Notes: generated by a model not told the origin, from the letters alone. A stretch of 64,000 nucleotides of DNA from Leptospira mtsangambouensis (GCF_004770475.1 NZ_RQHK01000017.1:62001-126000), one strand, 5' to 3'; positions 52,668-61,237 are shown, counted from the stretch's first letter. Translations and numbers: made by a program.

Positions 52668-53875
52668 AAGGGACTCGCAAACTTGGGATTGGTTAAAAAC
52701 TCATCATCTGTTAGAGCCAAAAGAAAATTCACCATATCATCTCGTTGCGAATTGGTAATGGTAAAGGCCCGAATGAGAGTAACATCTTTTGCTGTATGAT
52801 TCTGACCACCCGACCGGTAGTGGTCTACCACTTGTGTCAATGCATCTCTTGCACAATCGGCCTTTGTTTTTCCAGCAGCAGCACCTGCGGCTTTATCAGG
52901 ATTGTTCGCATCCGCACACATAAAAATTCCATCATGCATATAAGGATAAGTAACCCCAATATTTCGTAAGGATGGTGCACGAAATTTTCCCGTATCTGAA
53001 GCAACACCTGTTAAATCAAACAATCCTCGTTTATTACTGGGAACGCCCGCATAGTATGCATCATCATGAATTCCATTACTATGGTAAAAGAATTCTTCTG
53101 TTGCTCCACCATGAAAGGAAGTATCCGTAAAATTAAATCCACCATGACAATGAAAACATTCCGCCACTTCCCCGTTAAATAAATTGAGTCCTCGAATCTC
53201 AGAAGCAGTTAAGGCTGATTTGTTATTTCTAAAAGTATATTGATCATATCTTGAATTTCCTGAAATCATTGATCTTTGGAAACTAGCAAGGGCATATCGT
53301 ACATTTTGTTCGGTAATCCCAGAACCACCAAACGCTCGCTGAAACATAGGTGGATAAATCGCATTAGATGATAATTCATTTAGAAAATTATTATTCTGCA
53401 GGCCAAGTTCTATCGGAGTTTCGCCAAACATGGGAGCACGTGCTTGAATCTCCAAACTCGTCATTTTTGGATTACTCCAAGTAAGTCTTGGCATATAGGC
53501 TACATTGGAAAGGTGTTGCGCATTTCTTGGATGAGATTGGCTAGTAATTCCACTTGGAAAATCTTTCCCGTCTGCAAATGCCAATGATTGAAAATGGCAA
53601 CTGCTACAAGCCATCGTACCATTCCCTGACAATTTCTTTTCATAAAACAAATGCCTACCCAGTTCTACTTTTGCTTTGGACATGGGGTTATCAGACGGAA
53701 CGATCGGCTGCGGAAAACCTGGTGGCAAATCCCAAACCCAATCAGAAGCTGTTGCCAAAATCCCAAGTGCAGCAAGTAACATATCATTATTAGTTTCTTT
53801 TTTCTGAAACGGAAGAATGTTACAATTAAAGAAAAAAACTAAAAGAACAAACAAAGGAAAATGAAAATACTTCAT
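52664..53875 (-). CDS. MbnH-like di-haem cytochrome c peroxidase family lipoprotein (MauG-like, metallo-mystery pair partner)
   Basis: 403 residues, lipobox FFFNC (Cys18). Two CxxCH haem-c sites: MACSSCHF and ECFHCHGG. The opening WVWDLPPGFPQPIVPSDNPMSKAKVELGRHLFYEKKLS (quoted in part) is the trademark of the MXAN_0977/MbnH branch rather than of classic CcpA. The following RNAQHLSNVAYMPRLTWSNP, KFRAPSLRNIGVTYPYMHDG are also typical. In MbnH, this enzyme oxidises a tryptophan of partner MbnP to kynurenine, which is part of its copper site. Partner is the next gene upstream. Confidence 0.9.
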   Translation of the reverse strand: MKYFHFPLFVLLVFFFNCNILPFQKKETNNDMLLAALGILATASDWVWDLPPGFPQPIVPSDNPMSKAKVELGRHLFYEKKLSGNGTMACSSCHFQSLAFADGKDFPSGITSQSHPRNAQHLSNVAYMPRLTWSNPKMTSLEIQARAPMFGETPIELGLQNNNFLNELSSNAIYPPMFQRAFGGSGITEQNVRYALASFQRSMISGNSRYDQYTFRNNKSALTASEIRGLNLFNGEVAECFHCHGGFNFTDTSFHGGATEEFFYHSNGIHDDAYYAGVPSNKRGLFDLTGVASDTGKFRAPSLRNIGVTYPYMHDGIFMCADANNPDKAAGAAAGKTKADCARDALTQVVDHYRSGGQNHTAKDVTLIRAFTITNSQRDDMVNFLLALTDDEFLTNPKFASPF

Positions 53876-53884
53876 ATATATATC

Positions 53885-53928
53885 CTGTAAAAAGCAAGGT
53901 TGGTATTAAAAATACCAACCTTGGATAA
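53885..53928 (-). terminator. Perfect 13-bp hairpin between the MbnP-like and MbnH-like genes
   Basis: CAAGGTTGGTATT (53895-53907), loop of three, AATACCAACCTTG (53911-53923). On the minus strand the stem is followed by CTTTTTACAG, a moderate T-run, and the MbnH-like start is 20 bp on. Probably a partial terminator or an mRNA stabiliser that lowers expression of the downstream enzyme relative to MbnP. Confidence 0.7.
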
Positions 53929-53932
53929 AAAA

Positions 53933-54772
53933 TTATTTGAGACTAAACACTCGTTGTGTGATTGAACTATCTACCGCCCCACTCGTAATATTCAATCCAA
54001 AGGCTTGGACTAAGGTATCACATGGTGCCCCAGTTCCAGGCATACACATACCCATAGCACCGAAAGTATGTCCGTTTATTAACTTATCAACATCAAACGA
54101 AACCTTTTGGTTACTTGGGCTAAACTGACCTGTTAATCGAATTGAAGCTCTAAATTTTTTAGAACAGTTACCATAGTTAGGTGCTCCGTTACAAGTAGTC
54201 GATCCAACATGTAAACTTGTCCAATCAGTTCCGCTATTATATGTGAACTCAATTTTCGAATGTTTATATCCGCCTGTCCAAGACCAATACATAGCTCCGT
54301 TGTTTAATGGTGCAGTCTGATTTGTTTTATCTAAGTGATTTAATGCCTCAGGAACGCCGACAGTAAACTGGACTCCAGTATAACTTCCAGCAGGAGCACT
54401 TCCAGAAACCTTCGTATTGGTTTCAGGAGTCTGAGTTGTTTCTAAATCCACAAGAGCAACTCCATTAGATTGCCAAACATTGTCCGTAGATAAAGACACA
54501 TCCGCAGTCGTACCATCTGCTTTCACTAGTTTCACTTCTGAAATATACAATCGGAAGTCACGAAACTGCACAGTGCGACTATCTGCAGTGATATTCGAAC
54601 CGGTAACCAATGGTTGTCCATTGGCAAGGGCTTCAAAATTCAAATTCACCGTTTGTGGCAAAGCTAATGCCAGAAGAGCTAAAGTTTCGTTGTCATCAGA
54701 TTTGGAATTCGGGTTACAGGAAATAACTCCCACTACCGAAAGGGAAATTAAAAAAGTTCTTAATATGTTCAT
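53933..54772 (-). CDS. MbnP-like four-Cys lipoprotein (metallo-mystery pair system)
   Basis: 279 residues, lipobox VISC at Cys19. TIGR04052-type features: FRDFRLYISEVKLV, VALVDLE, GSYTGVQFTVGVPEALNH, and AMYWSWTGGYKHSKIEF with Trp163/Trp165, then HVGSTTCNGAPNYGNC (Cys194, Cys203) and GMCMPGTGAPC (Cys243, Cys251), four Cys in total, presumably two disulfides. In MbnP and CorA a Trp in this part becomes kynurenine and helps bind copper. The downstream gene is the matching di-haem enzyme. Which Trp is modified here is not known. Confidence 0.9.
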   Translation of the reverse strand: MNILRTFLISLSVVGVISCNPNSKSDDNETLALLALALPQTVNLNFEALANGQPLVTGSNITADSRTVQFRDFRLYISEVKLVKADGTTADVSLSTDNVWQSNGVALVDLETTQTPETNTKVSGSAPAGSYTGVQFTVGVPEALNHLDKTNQTAPLNNGAMYWSWTGGYKHSKIEFTYNSGTDWTSLHVGSTTCNGAPNYGNCSKKFRASIRLTGQFSPSNQKVSFDVDKLINGHTFGAMGMCMPGTGAPCDTLVQAFGLNITSGAVDSSITQRVFSLK

Positions 54773-54883
54773 AAATACCTAATATTCTAAAATACGATTG
54801 TTGTTTTGTTATTGATTGGTATGAAAAATAGAGAATGTAAATTCATTCATCAATCAATCTACTAAATGTAAATTTATAGAATC

Positions 54884-55360
54884 TTAGATACGAGGTGGCC
54901 GGAGTAAAGAAGGGATTCTTCCATCCTCAAGAGTGGAAGGAGACTCAGTCATCGTATAAATGATATCAGAAGATGGAACCAATATGATTGTAAGGCTTGG
55001 TCGATCCATCGTTTGGTGATGGGTTCGTAAATTAAGGGCATCTTTTTTTTGTTTTTTGCAGGAACAAAGATGCGCCTCTCCCGATTTTGCATCGTGGCAA
55101 CTCGGTTTGAGAGTTTCTTTGGAACTGTTCCCATGGTCATGCGAGGAAACCAAGGAAGTGGAAGATTCTCTGTCTTCGGAAAAGAGATTATCTTCTGCAT
55201 TCCCATGTTTTTCCTTTTTGGATCCATGGTTGCACTGGCAGATTTTTGATGCGGACTCTACGCAATACCCCAGTAGCCCACTCCCTAAAAATAGGAATTG
55301 GGTACAGAGGAATAGGGCCAAACTACCGGCAATCCACCGTCTAAAGAACATCCACTCCAT
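54884..55360 (-). CDS. Cys/His-rich membrane-associated protein heading the MbnP/MbnH-like cluster
   Basis: 158 residues with one hydrophobic segment (LALFLCTQFLFLGSGLLG) and a soluble part rich in Cys and His: YCVESASKICQCNHG, SSHDHGNSS, CHDAKSGEAHLCSCKKQKK. This could bind soft metals or sit in metal sensing. It ends SLLRPPRI, similar to the end FFRPPKQ of the small gene ahead of the RND operon at 31540. First gene of the minus-strand cluster; the gap to the MbnP-like start is 111 bp. DUF2946-like by appearance, not proved. Confidence 0.6.
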   Translation of the reverse strand: MEWMFFRRWIAGSLALFLCTQFLFLGSGLLGYCVESASKICQCNHGSKKEKHGNAEDNLFSEDRESSTSLVSSHDHGNSSKETLKPSCHDAKSGEAHLCSCKKQKKDALNLRTHHQTMDRPSLTIILVPSSDIIYTMTESPSTLEDGRIPSLLRPPRI

Positions 55361-55473
55361 CTTTGCTCACCCAACCCAAAAATCGAGCCATTTTTGGACA
55401 AATTTAGTGTCCCCCCTCCTGGACTTTGAAAACATGGTATTGGAACCAATGCAAACGAGCTAGAGGCCATCAG

Positions 55474-55800
55474 ATGAAACGTACGGAACTAGAACGCAGG
55501 GAAAGAGAACTGCGAAAGGCAGAAAAGAAAAAGATCCTACCTGGTCAAAAAGAGGCCATGAGTGTAGGGGATTACATTGACGCCCTTTTTGGAATGTTTC
55601 GTTATGATTCGGATGAGATTTTTAATGCATCCGATGACGAAAACATTTTAGAACTTCTGGAAAACATGAAAATGGAACACCCAGAAAAACAATGGGATGT
55701 AATCATCCGCAAAGCAGTCAATAAAACCAAAGTAGAACAAAAAGAAAAGGCTTACGACTCCCTTCGCATCCTAGCAGGGATTCCTGCAGTCACTGCTTAA
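55474..55800 (+). CDS. Conserved hypothetical protein
   Basis: 108 residues from the ATG at 55474, preceded by GAGG; the ORF to 55426 overlaps the divergent leader. Charged and helical (KRTELERRERELRKAEKKKILPGQ), then a compact acidic part (ALFGMFRYDSDEIFNASDDENILELLENM) and a basic end. No signal. Family not recognised. Upstream of the SpoIIE gene with 70 bp between. Confidence 0.6.
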   Translation: MKRTELERRERELRKAEKKKILPGQKEAMSVGDYIDALFGMFRYDSDEIFNASDDENILELLENMKMEHPEKQWDVIIRKAVNKTKVEQKEKAYDSLRILAGIPAVTA

Positions 55801-55869
55801 ATCCTTTTTTTTCGAAAACAAACAGATTTACATAGGAAGGTCTTCGTCTTATACTTGTGACCTTCCTGT

Positions 55870-57846
55870 ATGAAACAGACATTCACATTCATTCTGTTAT
55901 GTCTCTTTTATACAAACCTCTTTGCTAACACAAAAACTTGCCCAAATACAACTCCTGTTACACTTTCTTCCATTCACGGTGAGACTTTTGATCTTTCCAA
56001 TCATCTACTTTATTTTTCCAAAAACCCACCCATCCATTCCCTCACCGAAGTTTCAAACCACTTTCAATCTTTTCCTACAGAAAAATCAGAAGGTATCATT
56101 CCAAATTTCGGAAACACTGATAAACAATATTGGTTTTGTTTTGTCCTCCATAATGATGGAACAAATAACAAACGAATCATTACATTTATCAAATACCCGC
56201 TATTGGATGATGTTAAATTTTTCACCTTACGGGAATCAGGTGAAATTTCAGAAAACCAACAAGGAAGACGATTCCCTTTAAAAAACAGAGAAAGGGACTA
56301 CAGAGGGTTTAGTTATGCTTCTGATTTGTTTCCTAAAGAAACTGTCACTTATTACGTAGGAGTCAAAACAGATAGTTCCATGTCGGTTCCACTCATGGTT
56401 GCAGAGGAAAAAGATTTTGATAGTTTTGCTTCTTTGGACACCTTACTACAAGGATTTTATTTTGGAATTGTGGGAGTCATGACTCTTTACAATCTTTTTG
56501 TATACTTCATGGTTCGAGACAAAGCATATATTTTTTACGTTTTGTATTTATTCGTTTCAGCAATTTTGTTTCAACTTTCCTTACAAGGTTTAATGCCAGT
56601 TTATTTTTTCCCAAACTCTCCTGAACTTGTTTATAATGCTCACAATCTGTTATACTTTCTTTTTTTACTAACTTGTTTTCCGATGAGTATTACCTTTATG
56701 AACTTAAAGGAAAATGCTCCTCTCATACACAAATGGTTTTGGGGATTAATGGTCATCCCTATTGTTAGCCTTTGTTTACTTCCATTTTTACCTTATCGAT
56801 TGATGAACAGAGCTGGTGATATATTTTCGTTTTTACTCGCTTTTTACGCTCTGTTTGTTTCTTATTACATTGCTTATATCAAAAAATTTCCACCGGCAAG
56901 ATTTTACTTTTACGGTTATTTTATGGTGATCATTGGAGGACTTGCCACAGTTCTCAAATACATGGGTTTTTTCCCAGTCAATACCTTCACCGAAAATTCC
57001 TTCCAAGTAGGCATGGCGATTGAAGTATTACTGATGGCCTTTGGACTTGGTGATCGGATTTCCGTAGTTCGCAAAGAAAAAGACAAAATCCAATTCAAAG
57101 CAGAAATCAACAAACAAAAGTTAATTGCCTATGGAAAAGAACTCAAATTAGCGCAGAAACTACAAGAATCCACTCTTCCCCAAGTCCTTCCTAAATTTCC
57201 AGGTCTTATCATCAAAACAGGATACTTCCCTGCTTCATTGGTGGGTGGAGATTTTTATGATCTCACAGTTTATGGCAAACATCAAATTTGCGGACTCATT
57301 GCGGACGTCACTGGACACGGTGTACCAGCTGCCATAGAAGCGGCTATGTTAAAAATTGCTTATATGCAGACCTTAGCATTTGCCAATAAGCCGGGAAAAG
57401 TATTGGAGAGTATAAACGTATCACTCGTAGGTAATTATAAAAACCAATTATTAACTGCAAGTGCCATCTTTATCGACTTAGAACAAAAACAATTAAAAGT
57501 AGCAAATGCAGGCCATCCCGCCTTATACAAGTTTAACGAAAGTTCCACATCTATTGAAGTCATTCGTCCCAAAGGCAAACTCATTGGATATTCAAAAGAA
57601 GTCCAGTATCCAGAAGAAACTTACAAACTAACTTCAGGAGATAAAATCTTACTTTTTACAGATGGGATTTGGGATTTATGGGAAAATGGTGATTCAGGAG
57701 AAGAGGAACTACTCCAGTGGTTGTTAACAAGAAAAAGTGAGTCAGTGGAATCTTTGTATGGAGGGATTGATGAACACATTCGCCTACGGAATAAAGAAGG
57801 TCCCGCAGACGATGATATAACATTTATTCTTTTTGAAATTACTTAA
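55870..57846 (+). CDS. 7TMR-DISM receptor with SpoIIE-type PP2C phosphatase
   Basis: 658 residues. Signal peptide, a periplasmic beta-sandwich (7TMR-DISMED2-like, about 30-175), seven membrane helices (about 190-400), a short coiled coil (KIQFKAEINKQKLIAYGKELKLAQKLQESTLPQ in part) and the SpoIIE/PP2C domain with PASLVGGDFYDLTVYG (metal Asp), GLIADVTGHGVPAAIEAAMLK and LLFTDGIWDLWE, GPADDDITFILFEI. Dephosphorylates anti-sigma antagonists of the STAS type in response to an outside signal. A STAS protein is encoded at 17806, far away, so pairing is only possible. Confidence 0.93.
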   Translation: MKQTFTFILLCLFYTNLFANTKTCPNTTPVTLSSIHGETFDLSNHLLYFSKNPPIHSLTEVSNHFQSFPTEKSEGIIPNFGNTDKQYWFCFVLHNDGTNNKRIITFIKYPLLDDVKFFTLRESGEISENQQGRRFPLKNRERDYRGFSYASDLFPKETVTYYVGVKTDSSMSVPLMVAEEKDFDSFASLDTLLQGFYFGIVGVMTLYNLFVYFMVRDKAYIFYVLYLFVSAILFQLSLQGLMPVYFFPNSPELVYNAHNLLYFLFLLTCFPMSITFMNLKENAPLIHKWFWGLMVIPIVSLCLLPFLPYRLMNRAGDIFSFLLAFYALFVSYYIAYIKKFPPARFYFYGYFMVIIGGLATVLKYMGFFPVNTFTENSFQVGMAIEVLLMAFGLGDRISVVRKEKDKIQFKAEINKQKLIAYGKELKLAQKLQESTLPQVLPKFPGLIIKTGYFPASLVGGDFYDLTVYGKHQICGLIADVTGHGVPAAIEAAMLKIAYMQTLAFANKPGKVLESINVSLVGNYKNQLLTASAIFIDLEQKQLKVANAGHPALYKFNESSTSIEVIRPKGKLIGYSKEVQYPEETYKLTSGDKILLFTDGIWDLWENGDSGEEELLQWLLTRKSESVESLYGGIDEHIRLRNKEGPADDDITFILFEIT

Positions 57847-57852
57847 ACAAAG

Positions 57853-57875
57853 TATGCGGACTAAACGTCCGCATA
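57853..57875. terminator. Hairpin between convergent genes
   Basis: TATGCGGAC (57853-57861), loop TAAAC, GTCCGCATA (57867-57875), 9 bp perfect. The Na/Pi symporter stop codon lies at the loop. No long T-run, so termination strength is uncertain. Confidence 0.55.
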
Positions 57876-59537
57876 AATCGCCGCATTGAGTAGTCTGGAA
57901 ATATTGTCCAAATTACGAGAAATATCACGATAAAGAAGAGCTGGCATCAAATTGTCTTTTTTCTGATACTTTTTCTTCTTCACTTTAGAATCGTTCTTTT
58001 TAATGGAACGAATCATTTGAAAACGATATTCGCGACTTTGGTTACGAATCTGCGGATTACCAAGGATATCAAATGTTTCACTTTGATCCAAGTTCACTAA
58101 CAAAATGTCGTAGTGGTGTTTGAGTAAATCCATTTGGTCTTTTACAGAATGACCGAACGTTTTGTCGAGTGACACTTTTTGGCGGTGGGACTTTCTCATT
58201 TTCCTTGCAATGGATGCAAAGTTATCGCCCATCTCTTCCACTGCCTTCACTCTTTCCATAATTCCTAAAACATCTTTCGCATAGTTACCAGTGACACCGG
58301 TTTCTTGGATTTGGTTTAGATAGGTCAAAACTTCAGTGCGGACTTGGTCCAATTCTTCTTCTTTTTTCAATACTTGGCCAATTCTTGTGGCATCGTATGG
58401 TTGAAGTAAAATTTGTTCTGTCAAACGAAGGAAATCATACGTATCTCGAATGATTTTTTTAGTGAACTCAACAAGTTCTACCATCGCAAGTTCAGTTGTT
58501 TTTACACTACCAGCTTGTAATAATCGAATGGAATCTTTGTCTTTTCCCGTTTTGGAAGCAAGTCCGTCAACAATGGCACTTACCACTTTGGAGATCGTAT
58601 TCACAAACCAAATGAGGATCAGGGTGTTTGTCACGTTAAACATTGTATGAAACAATGAGATATGGAATCTTGTTGATTCTTTATCAGTGAGTGGATCACC
58701 AGGTATCAAATCATCCACAATTCCTGTGAACAGTTTGAAAAAGAGAAGGGCCCAGACCACACCGAACACATTGAACAAGGTATGGGCAAGAGCTGCTTTT
58801 TTAGCATTTCGATTCCCCGGAATGGCTGCAAGGTTGGCAGTGATAGTTGTTCCAATGTTTTCCCCAAGGATCATACCATAAGCAGCATCGATTGGGATAT
58901 AACCAGAGAATGCTAAGGTGATGGTAATGGTTGTGGAAGCAGAAGAAGATTGGATAACAATCGTTAATAGTGCACCAATCAATACAAATAACAATATGGT
59001 GTTGAATCCCATATTCGTGTATTGTTGTAAAAAGAGAAAACTATCTGGATCCTTTGCACTATCAGGAACGGATGTTTTTAAATAATCCAATCCCAAAAAC
59101 AAAAATCCAAACCCAATGAGGAAACTTCCCCAACCGGATCGACTTTCTTTCCTTGAAAAATTTAAGATCACCCCTGCAGCAACTGCAGGCAATGCGAACG
59201 ATGCAATATTGAACTTAAATCCTAAAAAAGATACAATCCATGCAGTGATGGTGGTTCCAATATTGGCCCCCATGATCACACCGATGGCTTGAGCGAGAGA
59301 AATTAAACCAGCATTCACAAATCCAACCACAAGAACGGTGGTTGCCGAACTGGATTGTATTGTAGATGTAATAAATAGTCCGCTGAACACAGCAGAAACT
59401 CTGTTTCTCGTCATAGACGAAAGAAAGGAACGAAGCCTATCTCCCGCCACACGTTGTAAGGACTCACTTAGTAATTTCATCCCGTAGATGAAAATCCCGA
59501 GTCCACCTAAAACTTGAATAAGTAGTGACCAATTCAT
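57861..59537 (-). CDS. Na/Pi cotransporter family protein with PhoU-like C-terminus
   Basis: About 558 residues, ATG at 59537 (a TTG at 59561 is the alternative). Two Na_Pi_cotrans repeats with the QSSSATT and QSSSAST motifs (TSTIQSSSATTVLVVGFVNAG, IVIQSSSASTTITITLAF), membrane helices, and a helical PhoU-like domain from about residue 350 (ELVEFTKKIIRDTYDFLRLTEQILLQ). Imports phosphate with sodium, with possible control by the C-terminal domain. Inner membrane. Confidence 0.93.
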   Translation of the reverse strand: MNWSLLIQVLGGLGIFIYGMKLLSESLQRVAGDRLRSFLSSMTRNRVSAVFSGLFITSTIQSSSATTVLVVGFVNAGLISLAQAIGVIMGANIGTTITAWIVSFLGFKFNIASFALPAVAAGVILNFSRKESRSGWGSFLIGFGFLFLGLDYLKTSVPDSAKDPDSFLFLQQYTNMGFNTILLFVLIGALLTIVIQSSSASTTITITLAFSGYIPIDAAYGMILGENIGTTITANLAAIPGNRNAKKAALAHTLFNVFGVVWALLFFKLFTGIVDDLIPGDPLTDKESTRFHISLFHTMFNVTNTLILIWFVNTISKVVSAIVDGLASKTGKDKDSIRLLQAGSVKTTELAMVELVEFTKKIIRDTYDFLRLTEQILLQPYDATRIGQVLKKEEELDQVRTEVLTYLNQIQETGVTGNYAKDVLGIMERVKAVEEMGDNFASIARKMRKSHRQKVSLDKTFGHSVKDQMDLLKHHYDILLVNLDQSETFDILGNPQIRNQSREYRFQMIRSIKKNDSKVKKKKYQKKDNLMPALLYRDISRNLDNISRLLNAAIYADV

Positions 59538-59630
59538 AGATGTAATATTTCCAAGGTTCAATTTCTTTGATTACAATTTGGTACCAACCTTTTATTCGGT
59601 TGCAGTATTTTTTTCCATTGGTAGAATGTA

Positions 59631-60122
59631 ATGAATATGTCAAAAACCATCAGCAAAGGAATGGTTGTAGGATTTTCCTATCACCTAAAGAACGCCCAGG
59701 GAGAAACTCTGGACCAATCAGACGAACCACTATTATACCTCCACGGCTGGCAAAACATCATTCCCGGTTTGGAAAAAGAACTAGAAGGATTAGTGAACGG
59801 AGATTCTAAAAATGTAACTGTACCACCTGAAGATGGTTATGGGACATATAACGAAGCTCTTATCTTTCAAGTTCCTAAAACGGAACTCCCACCGGAAGCA
59901 GAGTTGGAAGTGGGAATGGAATTTCAAACGGACACACCTGAAGGTAGAATGGTTCTATACTTACAAGAAGTTCGTGATGCAGATGTCATTCTGAACGGCA
60001 ATCACCCGTTAGCTGGAGAAACCCTCCACTTTGCTGTCACAATCAAATCCATCCGCGAGGCAACGGAAGAAGAATTGCAACACGGTCACGTGCACGGTCC
60101 TGGCGGACACCACCACCACTAG
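59631..60122 (+). CDS. slyD: FKBP-type peptidyl-prolyl isomerase SlyD
   Basis: 163 residues. FKBP/SlyD features: KGMVVGFSYHLKNAQGETLDQSDEPLLYLHGWQNIIPGLEKELEGLVNGD (in parts) and the IF-domain insert PEDGYGTYNEALIFQVPK. The C-terminal tail HGHVHGPGGHHHH is His-rich and would bind nickel or other metals, as in SlyD. A metal-binding prolyl isomerase and chaperone. Two nearby ATGs (59631, 59637). A weak inverted repeat follows about 25 bp after the stop. Confidence 0.93.
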   Translation: MNMSKTISKGMVVGFSYHLKNAQGETLDQSDEPLLYLHGWQNIIPGLEKELEGLVNGDSKNVTVPPEDGYGTYNEALIFQVPKTELPPEAELEVGMEFQTDTPEGRMVLYLQEVRDADVILNGNHPLAGETLHFAVTIKSIREATEEELQHGHVHGPGGHHHH

Positions 60123-60146
60123 AAATCTCTTTTTTCGTAATTTTCT

Positions 60147-60210
60147 CTCTGAGTCTTCTTTCAGATTGCTTTTTTTAGAAAGGGTAATTACACTGACAGA
60201 AGATTCAGAG
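60147..60210. repeat. Inverted repeat between slyD and the RRM gene
   Basis: Arms at 60147-60164 (CTCTGAGTCTTCTTTCAG) and 60193-60210 match over 16 of 18 bases in inverted orientation, with a 28-base loop. It may end slyD transcription or form part of the long leader before the RRM gene. No other feature was found in 60211-60379. Confidence 0.4.
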
Positions 60211-60379
60211 TATTGTTGATTTTCACCGCCGAAGTAGTCCTTTCAAGCTTGCACGCTGGTAGCTTTCCCAAGTTTTTCCCTGCATTTTTCTGGAGTTCTT
60301 ACCAAAAATCCCGTCCAGGGTTCCCGACGATTGTAAATCTAGAATTCCCGAGTCAACTTTAACAAACAGGACAAAAACT

Positions 60380-60643
60380 ATGTCAGTAAACATTTACGTT
60401 GGCAACCTCTCTTACGATATGACTGAAGGTAAACTCAGTGAGCTTTTCGGAGCACACGGAGCAGTAACTTCTGCAAAAATCATCACTGACCAGTATTCTG
60501 GCCGTTCTAAAGGTTTCGGATTCATCGAAATGAAAGATGGAAAAGAAGCTGATAACGCAATTAAAGAACTTAACGGAAAGAACATTCTTAACCGTGAGAT
60601 GAAAGTAAACATCGCAAAACCTAAAACTAACAACTGGAGATAA
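60380..60643 (+). CDS. RRM-type RNA-binding protein
   Basis: 87 residues, a single RNA recognition motif: RNP2 IYVGNL (5-10) and RNP1 KGFGFIEM (44-51), with the typical beta-alpha-beta between. Such small glycine-poor RRM proteins occur in cyanobacteria and several other phyla; binding of RNA and cold-stress roles are known for relatives. The 5' leader is about 170 bp or more and the gene is followed by a strong terminator. Confidence 0.95.
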   Translation: MSVNIYVGNLSYDMTEGKLSELFGAHGAVTSAKIITDQYSGRSKGFGFIEMKDGKEADNAIKELNGKNILNREMKVNIAKPKTNNWR

Positions 60644-60655
60644 TCCAAGTTTGTT

Positions 60656-60699
60656 AAAAAACCGTCGCATAACTTCTAGTTATGCGGCGGTTTTTTTTT
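60656..60699 (+). terminator. Strong intrinsic terminator after the RRM gene
   Basis: Left arm AACCGTCGCATAAC (60660-60673), loop TTCTA, right arm GTTATGCGGCGGTT from 60679, one G-U pair, then a run of nine T (60691-60699). It begins about 10 bp after the stop codon. Confidence 0.92.
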
Positions 60700-60784
60700 G
60701 CCCTTTTTGAAATTGGAAAATAAAAAGAACTGATAAAAATCCTTTTTTAAACGAATCCGTTTTCTTTAACTCTCCCCAGACCTA

Positions 60785-61237
60785 CTACAAAACCACTTTA
60801 TATTTCCCCTTCATCTTCTCGATTTGTTCGTCTGGAATCTGGTGTACATTTTTTCCATCGTGCCGGTTCTCCACTGTCACAACATGAAGTCTATATCCAA
60901 ATTCTTTCGCTAAACGAATGTAAGGTTCTAATTCCCAATCTAAAGTAAATGTATTGTCCACGATGACAAAAGGGATTCTCTGTTCTAGGGCTTGTTTGGT
61001 TTTGGCTTCACATTCCTTGTAAGCTAAATGGTTTTTTTGATAATCAAAATGATATTCTCCGGCTTCATCTTCAAAATAAGAATCAATGGAATAGATTGGT
61101 GCCCCATTGGTGAGGGAAATGGCTTTTGCTAAACTTGATTTTCCGGAACCGGGAATTCCTCTTAAAGCAAGTAGTGTTTTGCCTGTATCACTTGAGGTGT
61201 GATTTGTTTCAGAGTTTGACAAATTTTGGGGTTCCAT
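60785..61237 (-). CDS. P-loop kinase-like protein (N4BP2/polynucleotide kinase-like)
   Basis: 150 residues. Walker A GIPGSGKS at 27-34 in LLALRGIPGSGKSSLAKAI; SIDSYFEDEAGEY follows as in P-loop kinases acting on nucleic acids; FVIVDNTFTLDWELEPYIRLAKEFGY has the second acidic strand; NRHDGKNVHQIPDEQIEKMKGKY ends with a lid-like helix. This pattern fits AAA_33/N4BP2 homologues that phosphorylate or bind nucleic-acid ends, but the substrate is unknown. Cytoplasmic. Confidence 0.8.
   Translation of the reverse strand: MEPQNLSNSETNHTSSDTGKTLLALRGIPGSGKSSLAKAISLTNGAPIYSIDSYFEDEAGEYHFDYQKNHLAYKECEAKTKQALEQRIPFVIVDNTFTLDWELEPYIRLAKEFGYRLHVVTVENRHDGKNVHQIPDEQIEKMKGKYKVVL

Noticed and set aside
55056..55463. 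Plus-strand ORF of 135 codons opposite the Cys/His-rich gene
   Set aside because: The minus-strand frame has a membrane segment and clustered Cys/His as expected of a real protein and fits the operon; the plus-strand frame is a shadow without a signal or family.
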